Source of the DNA: DATJBF01 sp035515475
GTDB taxonomy: Bacteria > Verrucomicrobiota > Verrucomicrobiia > Palsa-1439
Direction of reading: 5' to 3'
Length of the DNA stretch: 64,000 bases
Assembly: GCA_035515475.1 (NCBI GenBank)
Contig: DATJBF010000005.1
Location: forward strand, 1 to 64,000
The notes under the pieces were generated by a model. It was not told where the DNA came from, did not search any database, and saw only the letters and a list, made by a program, of their open reading frames with translations. Below, one piece after another: positions 49,266 to 57,758 of the stretch. Position 1 is the first letter of the stretch; each line of letters starts with the position of its first letter. Position numbers and translations under genes: made by a program.

Positions 49266-51098
49266 TCAACGCGGCGCCGCGTCCGCTTCCAATTCCTCGA
49301 GGCGCTCCTCGATCGTCACCGCCGTCGATTGCACGCGGCACAGGTGCGCGTACAAGCCGTCCTGGGCCATCAACTCCTCGTGGGTGCCGCGCTCGATGAT
49401 CCGGCCCGACCGCACCACGATGATCTGATCGGCGTTGCGCACGGTCGAGAGCCGGTGGGCGATCACGAAACTCGTGCGATGCGCCATGAGTCGCTCGAGC
49501 GCTTCCTGGATCAGTTTCTCCGTTGCCGTGTCCACGCTCGCAGTCGCTTCGTCGAGAATGAGTATCGGCGGATCTTTCAGCAGCGCCCGGGCAATGCTCA
49601 CCCGCTGTTTCTCGCCCACGCTGAGTTTCACCCCGCGCTCGCCGACGCGGGAGTCGTACCTCTCGGGCAAGCGCATGATGAACTCGTGGCAGTTGCCCGC
49701 CCGGGCCGCCTCGATCATCTCCGCCTCCGAGGCTCCGAGTCGTCCGTAGAGAATGTTTTCGCGAATGGTGCCGTTGAACAAAAACGCTTCCTGCGACACG
49801 ATGCCGATCTGGTCGCGCAGCGATTTGAGCGTCACCTCACGAACGTCGTGGCCGTCGATCAGGATTTGTCCGCCCGTCACGTCGTAAAACCGCGGGAGCA
49901 GATTCACAATCGTCGTCTTGCCGGCCCCGGTTGGTCCGACCAGCGCGATGGTCTCGCCCGGGCGGGCGTGGATCGTGACCTCCTGCAACACCGGCAGGGC
50001 CGCGCGGTATTGGAAGCTCACGCCGCGATATTCGACGGCGCCGCGCGCGCGGCCGCTGAATTCCGCCGCTCCGCCTGTCTCGGCCACCTCGATCGGCGCG
50101 TCGAGGATGTCGAACACGCGTTCGCCCGCGGCCCGTCCCGCCTGGAACATCTGGTTCAGCCCGTGCAGCGAGCGCACCGGCTGATACAGCATTCCGAGAT
50201 AGGCGAGGAAGCCGACGAGTTTGCCGAGGCTGAGTTGATCGGCAATGACCGCCCGGCCACCGAGCCAAAACACGATGACGTAGCCGAGCCACGCGCTGAA
50301 TTCCATCGCCGGCGAGTACATCGACCAGGCCCCCATCACCCGCAGGGTCGAGCGCCGCAGGGTCTGGGCCCGCGACTGGAACCGGCCGAGTTCGTGCGGT
50401 TCGCGTCCGAAGCCCTTGATCTGGCGGATGCCCTGCAGGTTGTCGTGCAGCAGGGCGTTCAGCGCCGAAGTCGCCTGGCGCACTGCGCGGTAACGCTTGT
50501 GCGCGGTCATCGTGTAAATCAGCGCGCCGGCGGTCAGCAGGGGAATCGGGAGCAGCGACCAAAACGTCAGCCGCGCGTCGAAGTTGATCATCATGAACAC
50601 AACGCCCACCAACCCCAGCAGAGCGGTCGTGCCCTGTTCGATACCGTCGATCAGCACTCGCTCGACGGCGTTCACGTCGTCGATGACGCGGGTCATCAAA
50701 TCGCCCGTGGCCCGTTGGTCGTAGTAGTTGACCGACAAGCGCTGCAGTTTGTCGTAGAGATCGCAACGCATGTCGAAAATCACGCGTTGTTCGAACCGGT
50801 TGTTGAGCTGGATCCGGAGAAAGTTGAACAGATCGCGCAGGAAACACGCGAGCAGCAGCAGTCCGGCCATCACGAGCACGAGATCCATCCGCCGATGGGC
50901 AATGACATTGTCGATCATCACCTGCGTCAGCTTGGGAAACGCCAGGCCGGCGACCGTGGAAATGACCGCACAAACGACTGTGCCGACGCCAAACCATGGG
51001 TAACGCCGCAGGTACGCCGACACGCGCACGAAGATTTCGCGGGCGCTGCGCCGCCGCGCCACCATCGTCTCGTCGTTCACGGTGTCGTGGTGAACCAT
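49266..51098 (-). CDS. ABC exporter (fused permease/ATPase, MsbA-like)
   Basis: 610 residues from ATG 51098. The N-terminal part holds six transmembrane helices (WFGVGTVVCAVISTVAGLAF, MDLVLVMAGLLLLACFLRDL and others), the ATPase follows: Walker A LVGPTGAGKTTIVNLLP, Q-loop IGIVSQEAFLFNGT, signature VKLSVGEKQRVSIARALL (a variant of LSGGQ) and Walker B PILILDEATASVD with HRLSTVRNAD. Homodimeric type IV exporter; MsbA-like members flip lipid A or export drugs and lipids. A 35-residue upstream extension lacks family support. Convergent with the response regulator. Confidence 0.9.
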   Translation of the reverse strand: MVHHDTVNDETMVARRRSAREIFVRVSAYLRRYPWFGVGTVVCAVISTVAGLAFPKLTQVMIDNVIAHRRMDLVLVMAGLLLLACFLRDLFNFLRIQLNNRFEQRVIFDMRCDLYDKLQRLSVNYYDQRATGDLMTRVIDDVNAVERVLIDGIEQGTTALLGLVGVVFMMINFDARLTFWSLLPIPLLTAGALIYTMTAHKRYRAVRQATSALNALLHDNLQGIRQIKGFGREPHELGRFQSRAQTLRRSTLRVMGAWSMYSPAMEFSAWLGYVIVFWLGGRAVIADQLSLGKLVGFLAYLGMLYQPVRSLHGLNQMFQAGRAAGERVFDILDAPIEVAETGGAAEFSGRARGAVEYRGVSFQYRAALPVLQEVTIHARPGETIALVGPTGAGKTTIVNLLPRFYDVTGGQILIDGHDVREVTLKSLRDQIGIVSQEAFLFNGTIRENILYGRLGASEAEMIEAARAGNCHEFIMRLPERYDSRVGERGVKLSVGEKQRVSIARALLKDPPILILDEATASVDTATEKLIQEALERLMAHRTSFVIAHRLSTVRNADQIIVVRSGRIIERGTHEELMAQDGLYAHLCRVQSTAVTIEERLEELEADAAPR

Positions 51099-51195
51099 GC
51101 GAAACCATAGGCTGGGCGGCGCCCGGATGCACGTCCAAAAAATATCTTGCAATGATAAGGTGCTTTGGTAAAGGCTTGCGTCAGGTGAGGTGGCC

Positions 51196-51969
51196 ATGCG
51201 ATTTGGTGGAACTCAATCGACGGGTCGGTTTCGGATTGTCTCGTGGGCGGTGGCCGGGTACGTGACTGTCGCGTCCGCACAGGCGGGCTGGCTCGATTTC
51301 CTGAAGCAAGGAGCAGGGTCTACCAACTCCAGCGCTGCGTCCCCCACGGTACATCTCTCGGCGGACGAGATTGCCAGCGGACTGAAGGACGCACTGGCCA
51401 AGGGTGCTGAGACGGCCATTGGCAATCTGAGCAAGACGGACGGTTTCCTGAAGAACCTTGAGGTGAGGATTCCGCTGCCCGATTCGCTGGTGGAGATCGA
51501 GAAGGGCTTGCGGCTCGTGGGCCAGCAGAAGTACGCCGACGAGTTTGTCGCCGCGCTGAATCACGCCGCCGAGACGGCGGTGACCGAGGCCGGACCGATT
51601 TTCAGCGAGGGGATCCGGCAGATGACCGTGGCGGATGCGGAGCAGATCCTCAACGGAGGGGACGACGCGGCCACACAGTATTTTCGGAAAGTGGGCGAGT
51701 CCCGCATCCAGGAGAAGATGTTGCCGGTTGTGAAAGCCGCCACTGAAAAAACCGGGGTGACGGCCGCCTACAAGAATTTCATCGGCAAGGCGGGCTTCGC
51801 GGTCGTGCTTTCAAACAAGAAGGACTTGGACATCGATGCCTACGTTACGCAGAAGGCCACGGACGGGCTGTTCAAGATGATCGCTGTTGAGGAGAAGGAG
51901 ATTCGGAAGAATCCGATGGCGCGCACCACGGATTTGTTGAAGAAAGTGTTTGGCTCAGCCGTCAAGTGA
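51196..51969 (+). CDS. DUF4197-like exported protein
   Basis: 257 residues from ATG 51196, which follows GAGGTGG. A short signal peptide (RIVSWAVAGYVTVASAQAGW) leads into a helical domain with SADEIASGLKDALAKGAETA, GFLKNLEVRIPLPDSLVEIE and, near the end, KDLDIDAYVTQKATDGLFKM, the pattern of DUF4197 proteins. These are periplasmic or lipoprotein-like with unknown role. It is the first of four co-directional genes for envelope proteins. Confidence 0.8.
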   Translation: MRFGGTQSTGRFRIVSWAVAGYVTVASAQAGWLDFLKQGAGSTNSSAASPTVHLSADEIASGLKDALAKGAETAIGNLSKTDGFLKNLEVRIPLPDSLVEIEKGLRLVGQQKYADEFVAALNHAAETAVTEAGPIFSEGIRQMTVADAEQILNGGDDAATQYFRKVGESRIQEKMLPVVKAATEKTGVTAAYKNFIGKAGFAVVLSNKKDLDIDAYVTQKATDGLFKMIAVEEKEIRKNPMARTTDLLKKVFGSAVK

Positions 51970-52035
51970 GTTTGCCGTGGGCGCAGGTGCGTTCGCGGAG
52001 TTGTTGTTCTAAACCAGCATTCAATCGGAGGCGAC

Positions 52036-52833
52036 ATGCATCGAATCAAATTGTATATCGCAGCAACGTTCGTGGTCACAGGACTACTGGCGGGCGTCGT
52101 TACCGGCCGGGCCGACGGCGTGCCCGCCGCTTCAGCGCCGCCCGACAGCGACGTGGTCAAGGATTGGCATGGGAGCATCGCGTTGGGTTTGTCGGTCACG
52201 CAGGGCAACAGCAAGACGCTCACGGGCAACGGGGCGTTTGACCTGGCGAAATTTTGGAAGATGGACGAGTGGCGGCTTGGTGCCGACGGCCAGTACGGAG
52301 TGAACAACTTCGGGTCGAGAACCAACGAGGTGACCAACGCCGAGAACATTCACGGATTCGCGGACTACAAACACTTGTTTACCGAGCGATGGTACGGCAG
52401 CGGACGCGTCGACGCCTGGCACGACGATGTGGCCGATTTGCAGAACCGGGAAGTCGTCGGTCCGGCCGTCGGTTACTTTTTCATCAAGAGCGATGCCTCC
52501 CGCCTCCACGGCGAAGTCGGCGCCGACTACGAACACCAGCGTCAGGGAGGCGACGACAGCAACTTCTTCACTCTCCATCTCAATGAGCGCGCCGAGCACA
52601 ACTGGGGCAAACAGGCGAAAGTCTGGGAAGAAGTCACCTACCTGCCCAAGGTGGATGACTTCAGCACCTATCTGCTCATCAGCGAACTGGGCGCGGAAGC
52701 ATCCATGACCGCTCAATTCAACCTGCGCATCGTGTTCCAGGATCGCTATAACAGCGACCCGGCCCCAGGCCGGGTCCCCAACGATCTGGCGATTTTGGCG
52801 TCACTGGTTTATAAGTTCGGACCGGCAGAATAG
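52036..52833 (+). CDS. DUF481-type outer-membrane-like protein
   Basis: 265 residues with GGAGGCGAC just before the ATG. Signal peptide (LYIAATFVVTGLLAGVVTGR) and a beta-rich body: IALGLSVTQGNSKTLTGNG, WRLGADGQYGVNNFGSRTNE, TERWYGSGRVDAWHDDVADL, GEVGADYEHQRQGGDDSNFF, ending in LAILASLVYKFGPAE. Alternating hydrophobic strands and the terminal aromatic stretch fit a beta-barrel of the DUF481 (YdiY) family. Function unknown; salt or osmotic stress links have been suggested for some members. Same direction as the neighbours. Confidence 0.82.
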   Translation: MHRIKLYIAATFVVTGLLAGVVTGRADGVPAASAPPDSDVVKDWHGSIALGLSVTQGNSKTLTGNGAFDLAKFWKMDEWRLGADGQYGVNNFGSRTNEVTNAENIHGFADYKHLFTERWYGSGRVDAWHDDVADLQNREVVGPAVGYFFIKSDASRLHGEVGADYEHQRQGGDDSNFFTLHLNERAEHNWGKQAKVWEEVTYLPKVDDFSTYLLISELGAEASMTAQFNLRIVFQDRYNSDPAPGRVPNDLAILASLVYKFGPAE

Positions 52834-52862
52834 AAACCATCGGAATAAGTTAGGAGGCCACG

Positions 52863-53291
52863 ATGAGAATCATTCGATTGCTCGCCGTCATCACCTTGTG
52901 CACCGGATTGCTGAGCGCTTGCAGCAAGCAGGAACGCGCGCCCGCGGCACGGTCCGCTCCGCCGTCCGCCGTCGAAGCGCCCCAGACCGCCCCCGAAGTC
53001 CAGAAGCAGGCTGAAGCGGCCAAACCGGCAGCGGAACAAGCCGCCCAATCGGCCGCGTCGACTGCGGACAGCATGATCGACAAGGCCAAAGCGCTCGTTG
53101 CCAGCAGCAAGTACTCAGAAGCGATGGATGTGTTGAACAAACTGTCCGCGATGAAGCTCACGCCCGAGCAGCAGGAGATGGTGAACGACCTGATGGCCCA
53201 GGTGAAGCAGGCGATGGCCGGCACCGCGGCTACGGAGGCAACCCAGAAAGCCAAGAACGCGGTTGGCGGCATGCTGGGCGGCAGCCAGTAG
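52863..53291 (+). CDS. Small Ala-rich lipoprotein
   Basis: 142 residues from ATG 52863 with TAGGAGG upstream. Lipobox LLSAC (Cys ~20) follows a short hydrophobic segment. An Ala/Pro/Glu-rich stretch (AAKPAAEQAAQSAASTADSM) precedes a helical domain with EAMDVLNKLSAMKLTPEQQE, probably a compact helix pair. It is located 48 bp before mscL. Role unknown; a structural or spacer function in the envelope seems likely. Confidence 0.65.
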   Translation: MRIIRLLAVITLCTGLLSACSKQERAPAARSAPPSAVEAPQTAPEVQKQAEAAKPAAEQAAQSAASTADSMIDKAKALVASSKYSEAMDVLNKLSAMKLTPEQQEMVNDLMAQVKQAMAGTAATEATQKAKNAVGGMLGGSQ

Positions 53292-53338
53292 ACTGGTCTC
53301 AAACCCCGCAACCCGATTCACCCGAGAGGAGAAACGCC

Positions 53339-53785
53339 ATGGGAATGATCAAGGAATTCAAAGAGTTTGCCATGCGGGGCAATGTCGTCGACATGGCCGT
53401 CGGCATCATCATCGGCGGCGCGTTCGGCAAGATCGTAACGTCGATGGTCAACGACGTGCTGATGCCGCCCATCGGGGTGCTGTTGGGTGGTGTCGATTTC
53501 GCCAGCCTGGCGATCAAAGTCAAAGACGCCACGGTGGACGCCGCCGGCAAAACGACGCCGGCCGTGATCATCAGCTACGGGAAGTTCATCAACACAGTGC
53601 TCGACTTCGTCATTGTCGCGTTTTGCATATTCATCGTGATCAAGGCCATGAACGCGATGAAACACAGGCTGGAGCACGCGCCGGCGGCGCCTTCCGCGCC
53701 GACGACGAAGGAATGTCCCCGGTGTTTCTCGACCATCCCGATCAGGGCCACCCGTTGCCCGCAGTGTACGTCGGATATCAAGTGA
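53339..53785 (+). CDS. mscL: Large-conductance mechanosensitive channel MscL with C-terminal zinc ribbon
   Basis: 148 residues. TM1 and pore: MIKEFKEFAMRGNVVDMAVG, IIIGGAFGKIVTSMVNDVLM, and the second helix TVLDFVIVAFCIFIVIKAMN, all typical of MscL. Instead of the usual short cytoplasmic helix only, the C-terminus continues to CPRCFSTIPIRATRCPQC, a zinc-ribbon-like pair of C-x2-C knuckles. MscL opens at near-lytic tension. The ribbon could bind zinc or a protein partner. Ribosome-binding site GAGAGGAG. Confidence 0.95.
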   Translation: MGMIKEFKEFAMRGNVVDMAVGIIIGGAFGKIVTSMVNDVLMPPIGVLLGGVDFASLAIKVKDATVDAAGKTTPAVIISYGKFINTVLDFVIVAFCIFIVIKAMNAMKHRLEHAPAAPSAPTTKECPRCFSTIPIRATRCPQCTSDIK

Positions 53786-53873
53786 GCCGGTTGCAGCCGC
53801 GCTTTCGCGAGGCGCGGTGGTGGCAGTTCGGTGTGAACGGCCGGCGGTGGGTTTGCCGCCCCGGCCCGCCGGC

Positions 53874-53903
53874 TTGACCGCTGCCCGTGTTCGCCGCTAG
53901 TAT
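53874..53903 (+). promoter_or_regulatory. Putative promoter of acs
   Basis: TTGACC (53874-53879, 5/6) and TAGTAT (53898-53903, 4/6) separated by 18 bp, about 40 bp upstream of the acs ATG. The gap between mscL and acs is 157 bp. Confidence 0.45.
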
Positions 53904-53942
53904 GCGTCGCGGGCCACGAGCCGTCTGTCCCGGAAAGCATTC

Positions 53943-55910
53943 ATGTCGCAGACTGACATCACTTCGCTGCAAAGGGAAGGCCGCAAGTTCAAGCCGCCGG
54001 CCGCATTCGTCCGGCAAGCCCACATCCGATCGCTGGCCGAGTACCGCAGGCTATACCGGGAATCCCTGCGTACCCCCCGGAAGTTCTGGGCGCGCATGGC
54101 GAAGGAACTCCATTGGTTCAAGCCGTGGAAGAAGCTGCTCGAATGGCGTGAGCCGTTCGCCAAATGGTTCGTCGGCGGCCAGATCAATCTCAGTTACAAC
54201 TGCCTCGACCGGCACCTCGCAGGGCCGCGGCGCAACAAAGCCGCCCTCATTTGGGAAGGCGAACCTGCCGGCTTCGGCAATCCCGGCGAGACCCGCGTGC
54301 TCACCTACACCGATCTGCATCGCGAGACGTGTCGATTCGCCAACGTGCTGAAGCGGAACGGCATTGTCAAAGGCGACCGCATCATCATTTACATGCCGAT
54401 GGTTCCCGAAGCGGCCATCGCCATGCTCGCGTGCGCCCGCATCGGCGCGACGCACTCGGTCGTGTTCGGCGGGTTCAGCGCCCAGGCGCTCATCGATCGC
54501 ATCCATGATTGTCAGGCGAACATGGTCATCACCGCCGACGGCGGGTTTCGGCGCGGGCAGATCGTTCACTTGAAGAAGAACGTGGACGAAGCACTCGAGC
54601 AATGCCCGAGCGTCCGGCGCGTCATTGTATTGCGGCGCACCCACAACGAGATTCACATCCAGGAAGGCCGCGACGTGTGGTGGCACCGTGAACTGGAGTA
54701 CGTCGGTGCCGATTGTCCGGCGGAAAGACTCGATAGCGAACATCCGTTGTTCATTCTCTACACCAGCGGCAGCACGGGCAAACCGAAAGGCGTGTTGCAC
54801 ACCACGGCCGGCTACCTGCTCGGCGTGTATCTGACGACGAAATACGTGTTCGACCTGAAGGAAGACGACACGTACTGGTGCACCGCCGACATCGGCTGGG
54901 TTACGGGCCACAGTTATACGGTGTACGGCGCGCTCGCCAACGGCGCGACCACCGTCCTGTACGAAGGCGCGCCCAACTGGCCCGAGCCGGACCGGTTCTG
55001 GCGCCTCGTTGACAAATACAAAGTCACCATTTTCTACACGGCGCCGACCGCCATCCGGGCGTTCATGCGCTGGGGCGACGAATGGCCGCGCAAACACGAC
55101 CTCCGTTCGCTGCGCCTGCTCGGCACCGTCGGCGAACCGATTAATCCCGAGGCGTGGATGTGGTATCACAACGTCATCGGCCGGAAACGCTGCCCGATCG
55201 TGGACACGTGGTGGCAGACCGAAACGGGCGCGATCATGATTACGCCGCTGCCCGGCGCGACGCCGACCAAGCCCGGCAGCGGCACGTTACCCTTCTTTGG
55301 GGTCGACGCGGCGGTCGTCAACCGGGAAGGCAAGGAACTCCCACCCAACGTCGGCGGCTACCTCGTCATCCGGCGTCCGTGGCCGTCGATGCTGCGCACG
55401 ATCTACGGCGACCCGGAACGGTTCAAACACCAGTATTGGAGCGAGATCCCGCACGTGTATTTCACCGGCGACGGCAGCCGCCGCGATCCGGACGGCTATT
55501 TCTGGATCGTGGGTCGCATCGACGACGTGCTCAACGTTGCCGGCCATCGCATCGGCACCGCGGAGGTCGAAAGCGCGCTCGTCTCCCACCCGAAAGTCGC
55601 CGAAGCCGCCGTGGTGGGCCGGTCCGACAGCTTGAAGGGCCAGGCGCTGGTCGCGTTCGTCACCCCGCGCAGCGGCGTGCAAGTCACGCCCGAATTGAAG
55701 GACGAACTACGCGACCACGTCGCCAAGCAGATCGGGTCGCTCGCCAAGCCCGACGACATCCGGTTCACCGACGCGTTGCCCAAGACGCGCTCGGGTAAAA
55801 TCATGCGGCGACTGTTGAAAGAGATCGCTGCGGGTGGCGACGTCAAGGGCGACACCACCACGCTGGAAGATTTCTCCGTCATCGCCAAGCTGCGGGCGGA
55901 GGAAGAATAA
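53943..55910 (+). CDS. acs: Acetyl-CoA synthetase (AMP-forming)
   Basis: 655 residues, the full family length. Signature motifs: ILYTSGSTGKPKGVLHTTAG, DTYWCTADIGWVTGHSYTVY, DTWWQTETGAIMITPLPG and the hinge/C-domain GYFWIVGRIDDVLNVAGHRI. The acylation-sensitive Lys is in PKTRSGKIMRRLLKEI. It activates acetate via acetyl-AMP to acetyl-CoA. Start chosen at ATG 53943, where the family begins after a short variable region. Monocistronic; a possible promoter is annotated just upstream. Confidence 0.97.
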   Translation: MSQTDITSLQREGRKFKPPAAFVRQAHIRSLAEYRRLYRESLRTPRKFWARMAKELHWFKPWKKLLEWREPFAKWFVGGQINLSYNCLDRHLAGPRRNKAALIWEGEPAGFGNPGETRVLTYTDLHRETCRFANVLKRNGIVKGDRIIIYMPMVPEAAIAMLACARIGATHSVVFGGFSAQALIDRIHDCQANMVITADGGFRRGQIVHLKKNVDEALEQCPSVRRVIVLRRTHNEIHIQEGRDVWWHRELEYVGADCPAERLDSEHPLFILYTSGSTGKPKGVLHTTAGYLLGVYLTTKYVFDLKEDDTYWCTADIGWVTGHSYTVYGALANGATTVLYEGAPNWPEPDRFWRLVDKYKVTIFYTAPTAIRAFMRWGDEWPRKHDLRSLRLLGTVGEPINPEAWMWYHNVIGRKRCPIVDTWWQTETGAIMITPLPGATPTKPGSGTLPFFGVDAAVVNREGKELPPNVGGYLVIRRPWPSMLRTIYGDPERFKHQYWSEIPHVYFTGDGSRRDPDGYFWIVGRIDDVLNVAGHRIGTAEVESALVSHPKVAEAAVVGRSDSLKGQALVAFVTPRSGVQVTPELKDELRDHVAKQIGSLAKPDDIRFTDALPKTRSGKIMRRLLKEIAAGGDVKGDTTTLEDFSVIAKLRAEEE

Positions 55911-55996
55911 TCCCTTCAACTCTCGCGCCGGGGTTTGCCGCCGGCAGCCGTTGGCTTCCGACGGCGCCGACGGGGGCCGTGGCGCGTTCTGCCGGG

Positions 55997-56776
55997 TCAC
56001 TTGTTCTGCTCGTGGCTGGGGAGGGCTTTCTCGAGCGAGTTGAAGAATCCCTTGGTCGATTTCTCGAGTTCTTGAGAAGCGCCCTCCAACGCTTTGCCGG
56101 TCGAATCGGTCACGCCACTGAGGTTCTTCTTCAAGTCGTTGACGTTGACGCCGATATCGGGCAGACGCACCTGGCTCATCATGGTCATGAGCACCAAGCG
56201 GGTGATGTCGGTGGAATCCGTGATGTCTTTGTACGTGGCGTCGACGTTCAACGGGATGGTGCGCTCGGAAAGTTTGCCTTTGCTGTAATCCTCGATGGTT
56301 ACCGTACCGATATGAATCCGCAGTTGGTCCACGCGATACGACGTCTTCTTGCCGGTCTCGGTCTTGGCGGAGTCGGATCCCGTGCCGCTGGAGGATGAGG
56401 TGACGCCTTTCAATCGTTGCACGTTGGATTCGCCCTTGGCGTTTTTGACGACGACAATCTGTTTGAGGTTCACCAGCATGTCGTTGATGTGCGGCGCGCC
56501 GGCCAGCATCGAGCCGAGCCGGTAATCCATGCGGAACTCCGGGAGATCGACGAACATCTTCTCTTCGAAGTCGGGCGGGTTCATCAATTTCAAGTTGCGT
56601 ACGTCGAGCTTGCCATTGAGCAGGCCGACGTTGACGGAGCCGATTTCCAAGGGGAACCCCGTCAGTTTTTTGGTGCCCACCTCGACGGACAAGCGGGCGA
56701 TGACGTTGCGCCCGAGGATCAACACGACCGCCAGTACCAACAACCCGATGCCGAGCCACCGAAGGAATTTTTTCAT
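55997..56776 (-). CDS. AsmA-like membrane-anchored protein
   Basis: 259 residues. N-terminal helix MKKFLRWLGIGLLVLAVVLI followed by a beta-rich segment GFPLEIGSVNVGLLNGKLDV, RNLKLMNPPDFEEKMFVDLP, the pattern of the AsmA/DUF748 N-terminal domain. A Ser/Thr linker and a region (RIHIGTVTIEDYSKGKLSER) continue it, and the C-terminal ~60 residues are helical (GKALEGASQELEKSTKGFFN). AsmA-like proteins of the bridge-like family carry lipid between membranes, but this one is short. Divergent from nfo. Confidence 0.75.
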   Translation of the reverse strand: MKKFLRWLGIGLLVLAVVLILGRNVIARLSVEVGTKKLTGFPLEIGSVNVGLLNGKLDVRNLKLMNPPDFEEKMFVDLPEFRMDYRLGSMLAGAPHINDMLVNLKQIVVVKNAKGESNVQRLKGVTSSSSGTGSDSAKTETGKKTSYRVDQLRIHIGTVTIEDYSKGKLSERTIPLNVDATYKDITDSTDITRLVLMTMMSQVRLPDIGVNVNDLKKNLSGVTDSTGKALEGASQELEKSTKGFFNSLEKALPSHEQNK

Positions 56777-56852
56777 GTTTTGCTTTTAGCCTCCATCCTC
56801 TGCACAATCAACCCGGAAGGCGTTTGGGTCAAATCGGGGCCACGAGATACCC

Positions 56853-57722
56853 ATGATTCGATTGGGGGCACACATGTCGATTGCCGGCGGGGTCGATCGC
56901 GCGTTGGAGCGCGGGGCGTCGATCGGCTGCGACACCATCCAGGTTTTTCTGAAGAGTAACCGGCAGTGGCGGGGAAAGAAGTTGACGGCGGCGGAAACGC
57001 AGCGGTTTCACGTACAGCAGCAGGCGACGAAGATCGCGCCGGTGTTCGCGCATGCGTGCTATCTCATCAATCTCGCGGCGGCAGCGGGACTCACGCGGCG
57101 CCGGTCCATCGCGGCGATGATTGACGAGATCCAGCGGGCGACACAACTCGGCGTGCCGTTTATCGTGATGCACCCCGGCGCGCACCTGGGCGCGGGCGAG
57201 CGGCTGGGGTTGCGCCGCGTCGCGCGCAGCTTGGATGAGGTGTTCCGGGCGACGCGGAACAGCCCGGTGAAAATCGCGCTCGAGACGACGGCAGGGCAGG
57301 GGAGCAATCTCGGTTATCGGTTCGAGCATCTCGCGGAGATCATGGGGTCGGTCGCCGCCCCGGAGCGTGTGGCCGTCTGCATCGACACGTGTCATTTGTT
57401 GGCGGCGGGTTACGACATTCGCACGCCACAGGGTTATCGAGAAACGATGCGGAAGTTCGACCGGGTCGTCGGTTCGAACCACGTAGTCGGGGTCCACCTC
57501 AACGACTCGAAGGCGCCGCTCGGTTCGCGGGTTGACCGGCACGCGCACATCGGCCAAGGGCACATCGGGTTGTCGGGATTCCGCAGCGTGCTCGGCGACG
57601 GGCGCTGGCGCGGGTTGCCGATGGTACTCGAAACGCCGAAGAGCGACGATTTGCACGAAGACGTGGAAAACCTGCGGGTCCTGCGCCGGCTGTCTCGACA
57701 AAAAAGTCTCCCCCGTGGCTAG
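56853..57722 (+). CDS. nfo: Deoxyribonuclease IV (endonuclease IV)
   Basis: 289 residues. TIM barrel with MIRLGAHMSIAGGVDRALER, CDTIQVFLKSNRQWRGK, the metal-binding MHPGAHLGAGERLGLRR, ALETTAGQGSNLGYRFEHLA, CIDTCHLLAAGYDIRT and HLNDSKAPLGSRVDRHAHIG. The His/Glu/Asp metal ligands are present. It cleaves 5' of abasic sites in base excision repair. The last 17 codons overlap the terminator of the convergent degP gene, so its stop (57720-57722) lies within that hairpin. Confidence 0.95.
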   Translation: MIRLGAHMSIAGGVDRALERGASIGCDTIQVFLKSNRQWRGKKLTAAETQRFHVQQQATKIAPVFAHACYLINLAAAAGLTRRRSIAAMIDEIQRATQLGVPFIVMHPGAHLGAGERLGLRRVARSLDEVFRATRNSPVKIALETTAGQGSNLGYRFEHLAEIMGSVAAPERVAVCIDTCHLLAAGYDIRTPQGYRETMRKFDRVVGSNHVVGVHLNDSKAPLGSRVDRHAHIGQGHIGLSGFRSVLGDGRWRGLPMVLETPKSDDLHEDVENLRVLRRLSRQKSLPRG

Positions 57723-57733
57723 GCGGGGGAGAC
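57700..57733 (-). terminator. Rho-independent terminator of the degP gene
   Basis: On the minus strand GTCTCCCCC (57733-57725), a 10-nt loop and GGGGGAGAC (57714-57706) form a perfect 9-bp stem followed by TTTTTT (57705-57700). The stem is very stable. It lies 26 bp past the degP stop and inside the 3' end of nfo on the other strand. Confidence 0.9.
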
Positions 57734-57758
57734 CCTTCGCGCGTGGAGGACGCCAATG

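Noticed and set aside
48855..51110. A 751-codon plus-strand frame opposite the ABC exporter
   Set aside because: Antisense shadow of a gene with intact Walker motifs; composition is Arg/His/Asp-rich with no recognisable domain.
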